Of a DNA stretch of 64,000 nucleotides, positions 1 through 12,004 are shown piece by piece. A program made the translations under genes and the position numbers. The stretch lies in contig OX424559.1 in NCBI GenBank assembly GCA_949152475.1, positions 36,129,119-36,193,118 of the forward strand. Reading direction: 5' to 3'. Position 1 is the stretch's first letter, and each line of letters starts with the position of its first letter. Source of the DNA: Terebella lapidaria. Taxonomy: Eukaryota > Annelida > Polychaeta > Terebellida > Terebellidae. The notes under the pieces are model-generated. The model had not been told where the DNA came from and did no database searches. It saw only the letters and a program-made list of their open reading frames with translations.

Positions 1-930
1 CAAGGGTATCAGCAATGAAGTTTATCCCTAGTCCATATATATTTACTGTTAACATCTATCATCCATTCAGTAGGCCTTAGTGGACAAAGTTATACCAGTG
101 GGTGGAGAATCGGAATCTTTCACTGGGCATAAACTGATCCCATGTACTATGTGTGGGATTCATTAAATTTGTTCAGAGTTGTCAATGACAAATTTATTTG
201 ACTGACCGCAGACAAATCAATATTCAAGATATATGCAATTTGAAGACATCTTTGGATAGATAAATCAATTATCTTTCCAATGGTATATAACATGTAGTGA
301 TCTGTGAAATGAAACCAACAAAGTAGGCTATTTACCAAGTATACCCCCTTATTTTTGAGTATACGTAAATCGCGAAAGATGTGTTTAGCAGAACTCGTTT
401 TCAAAGGGTGTCAACAAGGAAATTTATCCCTGTATATTTACTGGTAACATGTTTTTCTCCATTCAGTGGGCCTCAGAGGATAAAATTATACCAGTGGCTT
501 GAGAATTTGAGGAGTTCACAGGGGATACACTCATTCCATGTACTACATGATGGATTCGGGGAATTTGTTCAGAGTTGTCGATTAAAATTTTATTTGACTG
601 GCCATAGACAGATCAATATTTAATATATATGTGATCTGAAGACATTACTTGATAGGGAATTCAATTACCGTTCCAACGGTCTATACCATGTAGTGATCCG
701 TGCCATAAAACTGACATAGTAGGCTATTTACCAAGTATACCCCCTTATTGCGAGTATGCGAAAATCGCGAAAAATGCATTTAGGGGTACCCATGTTCACA
801 GGGTGTTAACATGAAGTTCATCCCTATATTTTTAATGTTAACATGTTTTATTTCATTCAGTACATCCTAATGGACAAAATGATACCAGTGGGGGAGGGTT
901 CTGGGGGGGTGCACGGGGGTCAAAATGGGC
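1..930. repeat. tandem satellite, monomer about 400 bp
   Basis: Three related copies start near 4, 406 and 801, each opening with a gggt(a/g)t-type motif followed by a sequence meaning 'tttatccct', then a ggcct...ataccagtgg block. The spacing is about 402 and 395 bp. The first copy is probably cut by the window edge and the third ends near 895. The block at 322-362 (taccaagtatacccccttat) recurs at 730-760. No coding potential is apparent. Confidence 0.7.
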
Positions 931-1376
931 CCGGGCACTAATAACAGCCATGATGTTACACGAAATGTACACATACAGCAGGCATTATTATAATTGACGT
1001 ATTCTCATTGAATACAAAAAATATATATATTTTATACGATATGATCAACAATCTAAAAATAGGCGAAATAGTGTACTCAATGATAAGACAAAATCCAATA
1101 CTAGTAGACTAAAACAAAACATCAATGAACCAATAAAAGCACACATGCGTGCCACTTGCTCATGGATGCCTGGGTCAGCATACATATACCATACATGTAT
1201 GGAATAGATTGTGATGGTCCGTCGGGGTATGAATACACTAGTCAATCTTCGCGTACAGGAAAAGATTATGATAGTAATTTCCCCTGGTACCATGGGTTTT
1301 TCTACGGGTGATAGACCAAGGTCTGGGATATTGTTGAAAATGTAAATCCTGGATAAATTCCCACTCGACACAATAT
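931..1376. other. 3' flank and probable 3' UTR of the minus-strand receptor tail exons
   Basis: About 1190-1376 matches the 3' flanks of the receptor copies at 28,190-28,341 and 28,796-28,947, including the stretch ctggtaccatgggtttttct. It is therefore 3' untranslated sequence shared by the paralogs. Nothing is recognised in 931-1190. Confidence 0.6.
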
Positions 1377-2151
1377 TTACTGTGGTCTCGTCTGGTTGTC
1401 ACCAATCACATCATACAAATTTGAAGCCTGCAAAAAACAATTCGATGATACAGCTAAACACTTTATAAAAAGTATACATGTTCTTGCTTCAAAATTATAT
1501 ACGTAAAGTATCACATGGATGTGTACGTGTGTATTAGTCAGAGAAATGATACATCACCTGTTGATTCTGCGTACTGAGGCTTTCGTATGGTATGACAATG
1601 TCTATATCTTCCTGTTCACTCACATTCTGGTATTCGTCGTCATTTCCGATCTGGGGATTTGACTCCGCACCGGAATTCTCCTGCATCAAAGGGATACAAC
1701 ATTAAAATTCACGCACAAATAACCAACATGCGTGAACACACCCAAAGGAAACGATATGTGAATTATTGTTAAAAACTTATATGTGGAACTTATATGTGAT
1801 TATATGTGTAGTGATGAATTGCATCCAATGCAACCTTCGTGATGTTTTCATATGTGTGAGTCTGATGCACTGCAACGTCAGACGGAAATCCTGTGGCTCC
1901 AACATTTTCATAGTGCACTGGGTGCTGAGCATGTTCTTTTCGCACCTGTGACAATAAATTCGTATACATGACTCAACACAGCATACTGCATGTACATACC
2001 TCTTGTTTGCATTAATATTTATATATAACATGGGCACCCAAACATACCGTAGGTTTACGTTTCCTGTACAGAAAGATGACAAGAGCAGTGATTATCCCTG
2101 TAGCCAAGAGGCACCCGAGAGCAATGCCAACAATTGCCCCGGTTGAGAGAC
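1377..2151 (-). CDS. orphan transmembrane and cytoplasmic-tail exons of an Ig-family receptor paralog
   Basis: Four exons read on the minus strand: 2151-2048, 1945-1835, 1680-1558 and 1427-1377, the last ending in TAA. Lengths are 104, 111, 123 and 51 nt, exactly as in the receptor gene at 28-35 kb. The first begins in phase 1, the other joints are phase 0, and all borders are AG/GT. The first exon encodes a hydrophobic span (GAIVGIALGCLLATGIITAL) followed by basic FLYRKRKPT. The tail carries tyrosine motifs VHYENV, TYENI, DEYQNV, IPYESL and LYDVI. VHYENV and IPYESL fit the ITIM consensus, and the YxN motifs fit Grb2-type SH2 sites. No ectodomain exons are visible upstream (2.15-5.4 kb), so this is either an orphan 3' duplicate or the end of a gene with distant exons. 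The borders are firm; expression is unknown. Confidence 0.72.
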
Positions 2152-5100
2152 CTTCAAGCGAAAACCATCACTCTAGTATGTTGATGACTGTCCAATATAC
2201 TGGTATGATTTTCCAATAGTCTGTTTTCATCAATGAGGACAGCCTGCATTGGATACGGCATGCATGTGAAACTCCAGATTATTCTTCTGAATTAATCATT
2301 GAATAGAATGTGCTTATTTTAGAAACAAATTTCATAATTATTTGGACAAGAATAAAATCAGGAGATGTATCATGGTTTGCACACTGTTATTGCCTATTCA
2401 AGTAAAATCTACTATATTTATAATCTACTTTATTCTGTTCTCGGAAATGAAATGCAGTAGGTGCAGTTTGGCGGTGTCGGTTGACCTAATCGTTATTATG
2501 AACATTTTCCTTCTTTGACACATGTACACACGACTACGGTGGCTGTTAAGTGACATTGAAAAAGATTCTAATTAATTTTTCGGATGAATCCTGACTTGTT
2601 CATGATTGATATAATTTGTGCAGAAATAACATTATTTAAGCTGAAAAACAATTATTTATGCAGAATAAACGTTACTTATGCAGAAATAACATTATTTACT
2701 TCTATATAACATTGCTTCTAATTTACATGGAAGGAATATCATTCAGGCAGAAATAACGTTATTTACCCCCCAGTGACCAATGGAAAGATAAATGCACGTG
2801 TAGGCAGTGTTTGGTTAGTATATCACACACGGCATCCGCGTAAATAACGTTATTTCTGTATAGGAAATTTTATTTACGCTGAAAACAACTTATTTATGCA
2901 GAAATAACTTATGTGTAAATAACTTTATTTACACGGAAATAACATTACTTACGAGAAAATAAGGTTATTTATGCGAAAAAAATTAATTACCCCCAACGAC
3001 CAAATTATTATGTATTGTCGGGAATACTTTGAGAGATAAATAAGTTTTTTTTTACAATGTCATTTATCAGCCACCTTGCATAACAAATGCATTAAGCAAT
3101 CATTTATCCATGGTAATAGACAAAAAAGGTCACCCTGCATGGCGAAGGGTACCTATACATGGATAATGAATCCCTGCAATGAATGTTCGGCTGCACCAAT
3201 TAACACACAGTACATGCATGTGCGTTCTCTATTGCCCCCTCTGTGTTTACCTCCTTAGCCCGTCAACCATCCAAAATTGTGAATTTATCGTACTAGACAA
3301 TTTCCATCATCAAAACAGTGTGCAATACAATTGACGAAAACAGAACGTTCATACATTATATTGTTCAGTTTCAAAGTTCAATAATAAATTGATACATTTT
3401 GTTGAACAAAATATCGAGGAACGATCCAAAACGGACGTTAACACAAAGCACATGTACACATACAATAACAATCAACAGCAACAGTTTTGTCTGACAGTTT
3501 TTGTTATTGTTCAATCGTATTGGATGGAGTTCACTATTTAAGGAATAGTCACATACGTTTTCATAGCGGGAAGGTCTACTATTAAAATGTGTTTCGTAAG
3601 TGGATTACATGATAAGCCTGCGTTTCCGTGTATCTGTGAATGTGACCATTAGCTGTGGATATCACTTGCTGTCTTGATCGTTGATCTTGATCGCTATTGT
3701 AATCATCCAGTCTTCTACCAAACTGATCAAAATTTGGCATTTAGGATGGTAGCTAATAGGCTGATTCCTCACTTAGCTGCCTAAAGTAGGTTTAGATTCT
3801 TTGTAAAACAGGTGTAAATTTCGGCGACACCACGATAAAGAGATATACCCCGTTACTGGCGTGTCAGCACGTCGCGCCATAACTGTGGTGTCACTACTAA
3901 TGTAGCCATCACGTCATAACGGCACACAGGTCCCAGTTTTGTAGCTTCACGTATACCTCATGTATTTCGAGCTGCAGGTCAGATTATTGGCCTCGCTGAT
4001 GCTTTCGATATCTCAGATATAATCAGGTATGTTTCTTAGAAACGAACTGCATCAAACTATGGCAAATATAGGAACGATGATGTGTTGAAGTGTTGTAATT
4101 CACTGCATCCCGTGAGTGTTAGAGCGACTACGGAAGTTACATGAAAAGGGAAGTTATTATGACAGTACTATGTTAACAGGAATGATCAGCTGGTAAATTG
4201 AAATACAATGTAGATGGAATAACCCTTTTGAGCAGTAACATAATCAGTCCGTCAATAATCTATACATTATTGCAAATGTGCAGAACAAATTCTGATGCAG
4301 TATTCAAACACACGCTGTCGACATGTATACTGCAAAAAGCATATCCATTGTAAATCACATACATACAAATTTTATGTAAATACACAACAGAGATAGTCTG
4401 CTTTGTACTGTGTCTAAGATACAACTGACTAGTTTAAACTCCATCAAAATAGGTGACACAAATTTTTGTGATTTTCGAATTTTCCGGTGACATCAACAGG
4501 GGTCATAAATATAGGTCAATCGTCTGATAAAGGATATCAACCTACACCAATTCATTCAATATATTCTCACTCGCATAGTGGTTATAAAAGTTTTTAATGG
4601 ACGAACATTAAAAAATGTTAATGGAAATCTATGAGCATGATCAAAATGTACAATAAACTAATGTAATATGCATTGTGTTTATGATTTCATTTATTTATTC
4701 ATTGACATTTGATATGGTACATTTTTCACCGGAGTGCTCAATGCCCTTCTACAACTGTGAACAATGGTAACGGTGGATGATATATATGTGAATTAATTGA
4801 CACTTGTAAGGCCGTTTAAAAAGAATGGTTTCAAGTGAAAGACTTCAGGGATTCGGAGTTCTTGATGGCAGTAGAAGACTGTTCCAGAAGGTTGAACCCA
4901 TACAGCACCCTGTCTGTTGCTGTTAAACGTTGGCTGTCACATTTATCACATTATCGTAATATTACCAAGGATCTTCTGTCATAGACGATCTTTGATATCA
5001 CTTGGCCACTAAAGACAGGTAATCCTCATCACACCTTTTTCATCCTCATGGGTATAGAACAAGCAGTACAAGTTATTTGGAGAGAAGCAGCACACCGATT

Positions 5101-5165
5101 TACAGCGGAATCCATGCAATATTTGTAGAGCTATAACTCATTTGCTAGTAATCAGCTGATAAGGC
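2152..5165. other. AT-rich intergenic DNA, no gene seen
   Basis: No exon-like ORF with splice borders and no Ig or FN3 signature is seen on either strand. The FN3 exon expected ~280 bp upstream of the tail exons by analogy with the 28-35 kb gene is missing. Confidence 0.5.
2620..2960. repeat. short palindromic minisatellite
   Basis: Irregular repeats of 'ttatttatgcagaaataac' type words, many combining into the near-perfect palindrome aaataacgttattt. Spacing varies from 20 to 40 bp, so this is a degenerate array and not a clean satellite. Confidence 0.5.
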
Positions 5166-5409
5166 GTGAATGTTGAAAGAATACATCTGTGCCACTACAC
5201 CGTCGCAGGCGGTGATATAAGCGTCCTCAACACTAGAGCTATAAAACACACAGCAATATACACGATAGCACACATACGCCCGCGTAACACATCATATGCC
5301 TCCCTATGTGATAAATTAGTGATCTGTGTAGACGCGATGGACACACGACCCACAGACACAATAGAAACACGATCCGCTTAGTGCGTGTTTGTCTTTACCG
5401 ATATCAGAG
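5166..5409 (+). other. candidate 5' untranslated exon
   Basis: A good donor (atatcagag|gtgagtattt) lies at 5409/5410, and a good acceptor (ttttatcctacag) lies at 6251, just upstream of the signal-peptide ATG. This suggests a 5' UTR exon ending at 5409. Its start is not defined by sequence alone, and the ORF across it has no recognisable domain. Confidence 0.3.
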
Positions 5410-6251
5410 GTGAGTATTTTTAAAATTATGAACCATTTGTACATGTGTGAATATACGTGTATCAATATAATGTCAAACATGTAGATAATGTTAGGATTTC
5501 ATCAAGGTGCGGGATAAGGCCTGAAAAATTTATGGTATATTTGAGTTGGTGCTAGGGGGCCTATCTAGCCAATGAGGGGGGTTAGATCACCATGGTGAAA
5601 GTCAAATACCGCACCTAGGATTTTGACTCTGACGATAACTACTTGAATAGTTTGTGTACATGTAGTCATATGACATGCTTCCTCCATGTAGCCTGGTATC
5701 AACTATCGTAGCTATATAGACACATACTAGCATATGATTGAGGTTGTTGAGTTTTTTAGGGTGTAACAAACACAGTCACACAAAGCACCATATGTAGGCT
5801 ACATTTTATAGGCGAAGTAGACTGATAGCGAAGAGCCACCCGCTCAAGAACATACTCTCGTGGCTTGAGACTCGCCTGGCTTGAGGCGTGGTTTTGTGTA
5901 TGGGTGGTTTTAGCGATGGTTGCTGAAAATCTGTTGATAACCTATTTAAAATCTTTCGATATGACCAGGTTAGAAATTGATCGGCGCACATTTTACCAAA
6001 AATAGCTTGAAAGCTCCATAGGAAACATGTTTCAGCAGTTGTTTGCTGTTCATTTCCTAACCACGACACAAAATATTTTCTATAAAAAAAATTTGTCCTG
6101 GAAAACCAAGTGAGTTGATTTCTTGAGCGATTGGAACTGCGCTGTAAGGTGTGTCCTATGCCTAGAGCAGTTGCAGCCCATCAAAACGTATCCGGATATT
6201 ATATAATTGTGCAATATATTCGTGTCAACTGTTTTCTATTTTATCCTACAG

Positions 6252-6327
6252 GTAAAAGTGAGTGAGGACCAGGATGAGGTTCTCGTGCGCGTGTGTACTG
6301 GTGGTACTGTTCATCGTGGAATACACA
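6252..6327 (+). CDS. signal-peptide exon, probably of the Ig-like membrane protein at 17-19.5 kb
   Basis: After the acceptor at 6251 the first ATG is at 6274 and reads MRFSCACVLVVLFIVEYT, a typical secretory leader with a basic n-region and hydrophobic core. The donor tacaca|gtaaaa follows at 6328. The coding part is 54 nt and ends in phase 0. The next plus-strand exon with a matching ectodomain is ~11 kb away, and its best acceptor (17,190) needs phase 1. Either an exon has not been seen, the acceptor at 17,140 is used, or this leader belongs to another gene. Confidence 0.45.
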
Positions 6328-7895
6328 GTAAAAATTATTATCTTATTTTCAGACTATTAGAAAATAAAACACAATTGAAGATTTTTATTCTTGTCTATTA
6401 CTATGCTGAACCCGTTATCTAAAAATGGGAGTGGTTTGCTTGTAATTGTCTCAAAGCAAGATAGCACAGATATTCTGTCTAAATTCTGGATTGATAATCT
6501 TGATTTATCGAGAAAAATGATAATATTCAAGAAAGTGTGATATCTTGAATCTATATACCCACAGAACAGTATATATACCACGTACATTCAGATGTATATG
6601 CATGCATGCATGCATTATTGGATATTGTACGTGTACTTGAAGTACTTTCCCTACATGCCATCTATTTTTCAGGCCAAGTGCTTTCTTTCATATCAACCAC
6701 TACGCCTGCTTGCAATATAACTACACCGGAACCCTATATATAGTGCACAAATTCTATTACACGTCATTCAGTTCTATATACATGTATTGTAATTCAGTTG
6801 GTTTCTGTATAACACCATTGCATGGTTTGTTGTAATTTTATTCATTTCTGTTCTGCATTTGTGATTTCAGTGTGAATATATCCTGGACACTAATTGATAC
6901 ACTTAATCGTATTACTCTAGTGTCATATTCACTTTGTTTCTTCTTTGTATGTCTTCGTTTGTCCTACCCTGTTTGTATGCGAAATATCCAAGGGAATATT
7001 ATATATTGTCGTGTACCAAGTATTCTCTTCAGTAATTGAAAGTACCTTTTCAAAATAACCATATTTCCATATGTAGATTCAAGTTGGGATGTATACTGAG
7101 CAGTATATTGTATACTAGTAACCAGACTGAAAGACAATAAATTTTGGTTTTGAATATTTATTAGCACAATGTATGTATACATGTGACAAAATTCGGAGAA
7201 TATCTCAACAAATACAGGGAGCTTGCATGTGTACAACATCATGCTTAAGTCTGACTGTGTTTAGCATCCATTGTATATCATTATAGTAGTTGTCATCGCC
7301 CATTATGACATGCACTGATTAGTGAACGAACAGTGGCACCACAACTACACGCGAGTGACAAAATTAAGGCAGTATTTCAACGAATACGATGAGCTTATAT
7401 ACACGTAGAACATAATGCTTAGGACTATGTACCAGCTATTCCGGTATATCATTTGTATATATACTGGTGATAATGGTAGTTTCATCATCCATTATGACAC
7501 TCATTTGTGGCAAACACAACCTACATGTTAATCTCTGCCACGTCTGTCATATCACGCCAGACTGGTACGTAATGTTTGTCTGCCAGAGTTATGACAAAAT
7601 AGGGCTTGTGATCAAGAAGGTCATATGACTTGACGAGGATTATAACCTTCAGGATTTTCTGGTTCTTCTATTTCATATGATTGGAAACGTTGGTCAAACT
7701 TAAGTGTAGAATACACTTGGACTTCCAGAAATACATCATAGATGTTAGCTAAGTAGATATTAATCAATTTGCCACCCCTCGCCACCACCCAGGCCTCCCC
7801 TCTGGTCAGTTTCCCACCCACTGGCAATGATCTTGGATATAAATTCTTCCGGAGCACAAAATATTCCATAAGTCGGAAAAGATTTGCTTTGCAAA
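6328..7895. other. intron-like AT-rich DNA, no gene seen
   Basis: Short ORFs on both strands show no domain or splice support. The region lies between the leader exon and the next plausible exon. Confidence 0.4.
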
Positions 7896-8058
7896 ATGTC
7901 TGAAACAAAGCTTACCGCAAGTCAAGTGACCAGGAATATTGTGTCTGGTTTGTTCAAAATTAAAGAAACTGGTGGCTTATCGGAAGTATGGAACAAGTTT
8001 GGAATGATAGCCAATAATGATCAGATGCCTGTTCATGTACAAGCTCTTTTGCAAAGAG
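7896..8058 (+). CDS. first exon of an unidentified protein, possibly a BED/hAT-type N-terminus
   Basis: ATG at 7896 opens 54 codons plus one base, ending at an AAAGAG|GTATAG donor (phase 1). The stretch GGLSEVWNKFGMI resembles the start of BED zinc-finger regions of hAT transposases and ZBED proteins, where SEVW.xF precedes a CxxC pair. The cysteines are not present here (VHVQALLQR). It lies next to GC-rich repeats of hAT-terminal style (8.09-8.12 and 8.52-8.73 kb). It could also be a host first exon. No continuation is identified. Confidence 0.35.
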
Positions 8059-8521
8059 GTATAGAGCTCTATGTTCAATTGTTCATATGCTACGGTGCGG
8101 TGCGGTGCGGGCCTCAGTATGTGCGATGCACTCAATAAACCCACTTCGTGTGATCCTATTTCGCACTTCTTTTCATCATTTATATATATCCAAGCCTAAA
8201 AGTCTGTTTGTGTCACGAGGAGTCATACAGTTACAGTATCCAAGTTACAAAAGGAATTCAAGCATTGAATTCAATTTATGCATAACATGTAGTATAGTAT
8301 ATTCTCTCACAGTTCTCTCACAATAATAAACGATGATGACTGTATAGGCTTACAGGGTGAACGATCCACAGTTATCCATGCCCTGTACATATATACCATA
8401 TGATATGAAATTAATACACACATAGAACATATGTATATGGGTCTTGACAGTAGGCCTACTGGTTCACAACAAATCGTCCACGATTTTATTCCACAACTCC
8501 ATCATATTGTAAAAATTGTAT

Positions 8522-8729
8522 GCGGGCCGCGGTGCAGTCCTACGCGGTGCGGTCCCACGCGGTCCTTTGACAAAAATTGAACCCGCACCGCAGCTGATAT
8601 CAGATTGCCCACCCACAACGCACCGCAGTCTCCAAACTTCAGGCCCGCCCCGCACCGCACCACAATGTTGGAGTCAATGTCCGCCCCGCACCGCACCGCA
8701 CCGCGGGCTGCGGAACCCGCGGCCCGCGC
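8522..8729. mobile_element. GC-rich MITE-like block bounded by short inverted repeats
   Basis: The block begins gcgggccgcgg and ends ccgcggcccgc, an 11-bp perfect inverted pair. It is packed with gcggtgcgg words on the left half and their complement accgcaccgc on the right, so the halves are opposed. The same words occur at 8094-8112. GC content is far above the flanks. Subterminal iterations like this are typical of hAT-type non-autonomous elements. No target duplication was found, so class and exact ends are uncertain. Confidence 0.45.
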
Positions 8730-8879
8730 AGAGCCTTATAAAGGCGCATGTGCCTATGAGGCAGAATTATAAATCCGCGTGTGCCCAAAAAGGCATTGTT
8801 TCATTTATAGGCGCATGTATGCGCCTGTATGCGCGGGAATACGCTAGGTCTAAACTAGATTCTAGATTTAACGTAAAAT

Positions 8880-8981
8880 AAGATAAATTTTCTCAGAACT
8901 AGATATTTTAACACGTGACATCAACGCATGCGCTGATCCAGCAACCGCACGCGCTCATCACAAATCAAGTGTATCAGCAAG
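8880..8981 (+). promoter_or_regulatory. candidate promoter of the SAM-domain gene
   Basis: Within 100 bp of the ATG at 8982 lie an E-box in cacgtgac context (8913-8920) and cgcatgcgct (8927-8936), close to the NRF-1 palindrome. No TATA box sits at a usual distance. The ATG context is gcaagATGG. Known animal housekeeping promoters use such sites; function here is inference. Confidence 0.35.
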
Positions 8982-9075
8982 ATGGCAGACGAAAACGTGA
9001 ATCAGTGGACATCGGCGGATGTTTTCAAGTATCTTGTTCAAAACTTTGGCCATCACATAGCGGAAACATTCAATC
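8982..9075 (+). CDS. first coding exon of a SAM-domain protein
   Basis: ATG at 8982 gives 31 codons plus one base before a strong donor, AATC|GTAAGT (phase 1). The peptide pattern NQWTSADVFKYLVQNFGHHI with AETF following is the opening of a sterile alpha motif domain: W, then DV..YL, then an FG...A..F helix. SAM domains mediate protein-protein self-association. The IDG...LL part must lie in a later exon and was not confidently located. Coding exons between 10.6 and 13.05 kb on the same strand are the best candidates for the rest. Intron 1 holds the mobile element at 9.23-10.27 kb. Confidence 0.6.
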
Positions 9076-9229
9076 GTAAGTATACATCAATATTTTTGTT
9101 AGGTAGATTCCGTGACGATTTTTTAAAAAACGGTCAAAAGCGCGTCATTATGTCTGATGATCCAAATCAAACGATAGCTGCAACACTCACACTGCGTTAC
9201 AAAGTTACCTTCCAATGAAAATCCCAAAG

Positions 9230-10265
9230 GAATGTGGTCGTCGGTGGTCGTCGCTATGGTCCGATAACCTAATTTCATGGCGTTGCGTCCGTCGTCCGTC
9301 GTCGTCGTCCGTCGTCGTCGTCCGTCGTCGTCCACATTTTTATCTTTTTTGTTTACGGGCGAATTTTTCTGAAATTTCGCACAAAAATACCCAAAAATAA
9401 TTCAAGAAGGAGGTATTTTTTAGTTTTTTGATTTTCGCATTTTTTTCAACATGGCGGCCGATTTAGACGAAAAATGCCTGATTTTGGACTTTGGCGGCCA
9501 TTTTCTCAAAATCTGTTCAGTAAACTTTTTTTCTTTTTAATACATAACACTTCTAATATGTACTCCTATGATGACTATAAATTTCGTTGCGCTTGAATCG
9601 CTCGAAGTGGGCCATTTTGGCCCAAACTCGGCCCAAATGGGACTATCCCATGTTAAATTCTCCTATGTTTTATAATGGGACACATTATGCCTAATATCAC
9701 ACTTGATATTGAGATTAGAGACTAGCAATCAATTGTCGACCTATAGGAAATAATATATGTTGAATATTCTCGTGACCTTGAATTTGACCTCTGACCTCAG
9801 TTTCAAGGTCAGAGCACAAAATGGCTTATATCTCGCTTAATATAGACTCTACAGCTTAGGAATCAATTGTGGACATATAGGAAATGATATATGCTGAATA
9901 TTCTCGTGACCTTGAATTTGACCTATGACCTCAGTTTCAAGGTCAGAGCACAAAATGGCTAATATCTCGCTTATTATCAACTCTACAGCTTAGGAATCAA
10001 TTGTGGACATATAGGAAATGATATATGCTGAATATTCTGATGACCTTGAATTTGACCTTCGACCTCATTTTCAAGGTCATAGGACAAAATTGCTAATATC
10101 ATGAATATCTTCCCTGTTATTGAATTTATAGCTTAGAAATCAATTGTGGACATATGGGGAATAATACACATGTATGATGTATTTGTATGCTGTATGTCCT
10201 TGTGACCTTGGTTTTGACCAGTTACTTTTGTTTTCAAGGTCAAAATGGCTAATATCTAAAATATA
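9230..10265 (+). mobile_element. hairpin-ended (Helentron-like, type 1) non-autonomous element with 134-bp core repeats
   Basis: The left part shows the family 5' signature (ctatggtccgataaccta, then gcgttgcgtccg with cgtcgtc iterations, then cacatttttatctttt). It continues with the shared cggccattttctcaaaatctgttc and ccttgaatcgctcgaagtgggccattt blocks. About four ~134-bp repeats follow, each containing gaatcaattgtggacatatagg and gaccttgaatttgacct. The right end (attgtccggaaaccc) is degenerate and the terminal hairpin is lost. It sits in intron 1 of the SAM gene. Confidence 0.55.
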
Positions 10266-10620
10266 AAACCTATATTGTCCGGAAACCCATCTTGGCTTTT
10301 GTTCTATTTTTTGTTGTTTGAACCACAATAAAGGAGAATTAAACATATATTTACATTTACTTGTAGTGATACTTAAAAAAATGGACCAAGTTTGACCTCA
10401 ATCCACACCTTTTGCTGTGGACCACTACGGCAATACTACTTTTAAACAATAAAAGCTCTGATTTGACTGTTGTTCAAAGTGAAGAAGATTCTGTTTACCA
10501 TGTGCACCATGTCTACACATACATTTCATTCATGTGAAAACATTTGTCAATATTTCAGTTGGGAAGACCAATGCCATATACTTGGCTTACCAACAACAAT
10601 AAACTGACCGAAAAACTTAG

Positions 10621-10769
10621 GGAGAGGAAACCCAACATCAAAATTATTCAACAGTTGCTAGTCTCGAGTTTCCTGCCAAGAAAAACTACATTGACACTCG
10701 AGAACTTGATGGCGAAACAAAAGTGGCTAATATCATGGAGGCCTACCCTTGTTTCTCACAGGGGGTACA
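10621..10769 (+). CDS. candidate internal exon of the SAM-domain gene
   Basis: One frame from a possible acceptor (aaaaacttag|gga) reads ~50 codons with coding character, including ASLEFPAKKNYIDTRELDGE and VANIMEAYPCFSQ, before a possible donor acac|gtacgt. Two other frames over the same DNA are also partly open, and the acceptor lacks a strong pyrimidine tract. The domain is not recognised. It could be a decayed exon. Confidence 0.35.
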
Positions 10770-11006
10770 CGTACGTTACCTTGGTTACAATTGATTTCAC
10801 ATTTTCATCATAATATGATATTTCCCATCATTTAGTGAGCTAACAGGGACATAGTTAATAATGGTTTAAATCACCACCGTGGATAACTAGCATGTATGGG
10901 GGCCGATTACAGTAGTAGAGTCCATGGTGAACAATTTTCTCTTTGCTTCGGAGTGGTGTTTAGTATACCTTTACGTATCTTTCACCAATGATCATCGTGT
11001 TTCCAG

Positions 11007-11154
11007 GTAGCAGGTGAACTTCGCAGACATATCTCGAACACCAGCATTTCCTCAGAATTTGCATCGGAGTGTAAAGACCGATTTACCACAGTTGTCAACA
11101 ACCTGTTTCTCTATGGCATGCCAGGAGTCATCAAACCAAAGTTCTACTCACAAG
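11007..11154 (+). CDS. internal exon of the SAM-domain gene (unidentified domain)
   Basis: Acceptor cgtgtttccag at 11006 and donor cacaag|gtttgc at 11154/11155 enclose 148 nt, entering in phase 0 and leaving in phase 1. The peptide is highly coding-like (VAGELRRHISNTSISSEF, then FTTVVNNLFLYGMPGVIKPK). No domain is recognised. Strand and position fit the SAM gene. Confidence 0.5.
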
Positions 11155-11216
11155 GTTTGCTCAGCAATGATCACTGATTGTGTTCAATTTTATTTGTTTT
11201 AAATTTTGTGTATCCC

Positions 11217-11309
11217 CGGAACAAAGTTCGGCGGATACTATGAATTTGTCATCGTCACGTCCGAGTCCGCTGTGGACACTTTCTTGCGAGCGCTCTACAG
11301 GTTGCAAAT
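11217..11309 (+). CDS. possible further exon or exon remnant of the SAM-domain gene
   Basis: One frame reads GTKFGGYYEFVIVTSESAVD followed by TFLRALYRLQI and a stop. The only upstream AG (acaaag) would require phase 0, but the preceding exon ends in phase 1. The exon may be decayed or joined differently. Seen: a coding-like peptide. Inferred: membership of the gene. Confidence 0.3.
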
Positions 11310-12004
11310 CTGAACCAATCTCGATAATTTTTCATGGAAACATATCTGATGGTAAGGTCTTGACACCTATTGATTTACGTTGCCATGGTGAACAAATTGG
11401 TCGATTGTCAAGGCATTTTGGATTTACTAGTGAGGCCTCCCCAATAGTTTTGTCCCCAGTCGAGAGTAATACATGTAAGTCCTTCAGGTCAGGAGTAGCA
11501 GATAGTTTTCTTCTGGCTATAACAGCAGTATTCTTGAGTTGCTAATTAACTCCATTACTATCCAGATTAAAAATAATTAAGCGCACGAACTTCTATTAAT
11601 GGAGTCAACAATACATGATTGTATTGTACTAATATTTATCAGTTAAAACTAGACGCTCTCCGGTACCTGACGACCGCTGGGGTGTATCCCCCGTAGCCCT
11701 ATCATCCCTGTCGCCTCCGAAATATAGACTCAAGCATCGAAAATTGATGTTACCTTGTTTGATAATACGACCATTATTACAATACATGTACCATCAAATT
11801 TCTGACCAGAAATTCACCTTGGCTTACATGTACAATCTAGTGGGCAATTTCATTCCCAGCTAATTCCCCATTATTCAGATCCAGATTGACAATTGGTTAT
11901 GATGGCAATTTGTTGCCTCTAACACATTTTGTTCTTTTTATCTGTGATTATCATTTTGTGTCACTGATAAACTGGTCATTATCCTTGATCTATTGGGTAT
12001 TATG

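Noticed and set aside
8516..8881. 121-codon ORF rich in Pro and Arg
   Set aside because: Product of the GC-rich gcggtgcgg iterations; open in several frames on both strands.
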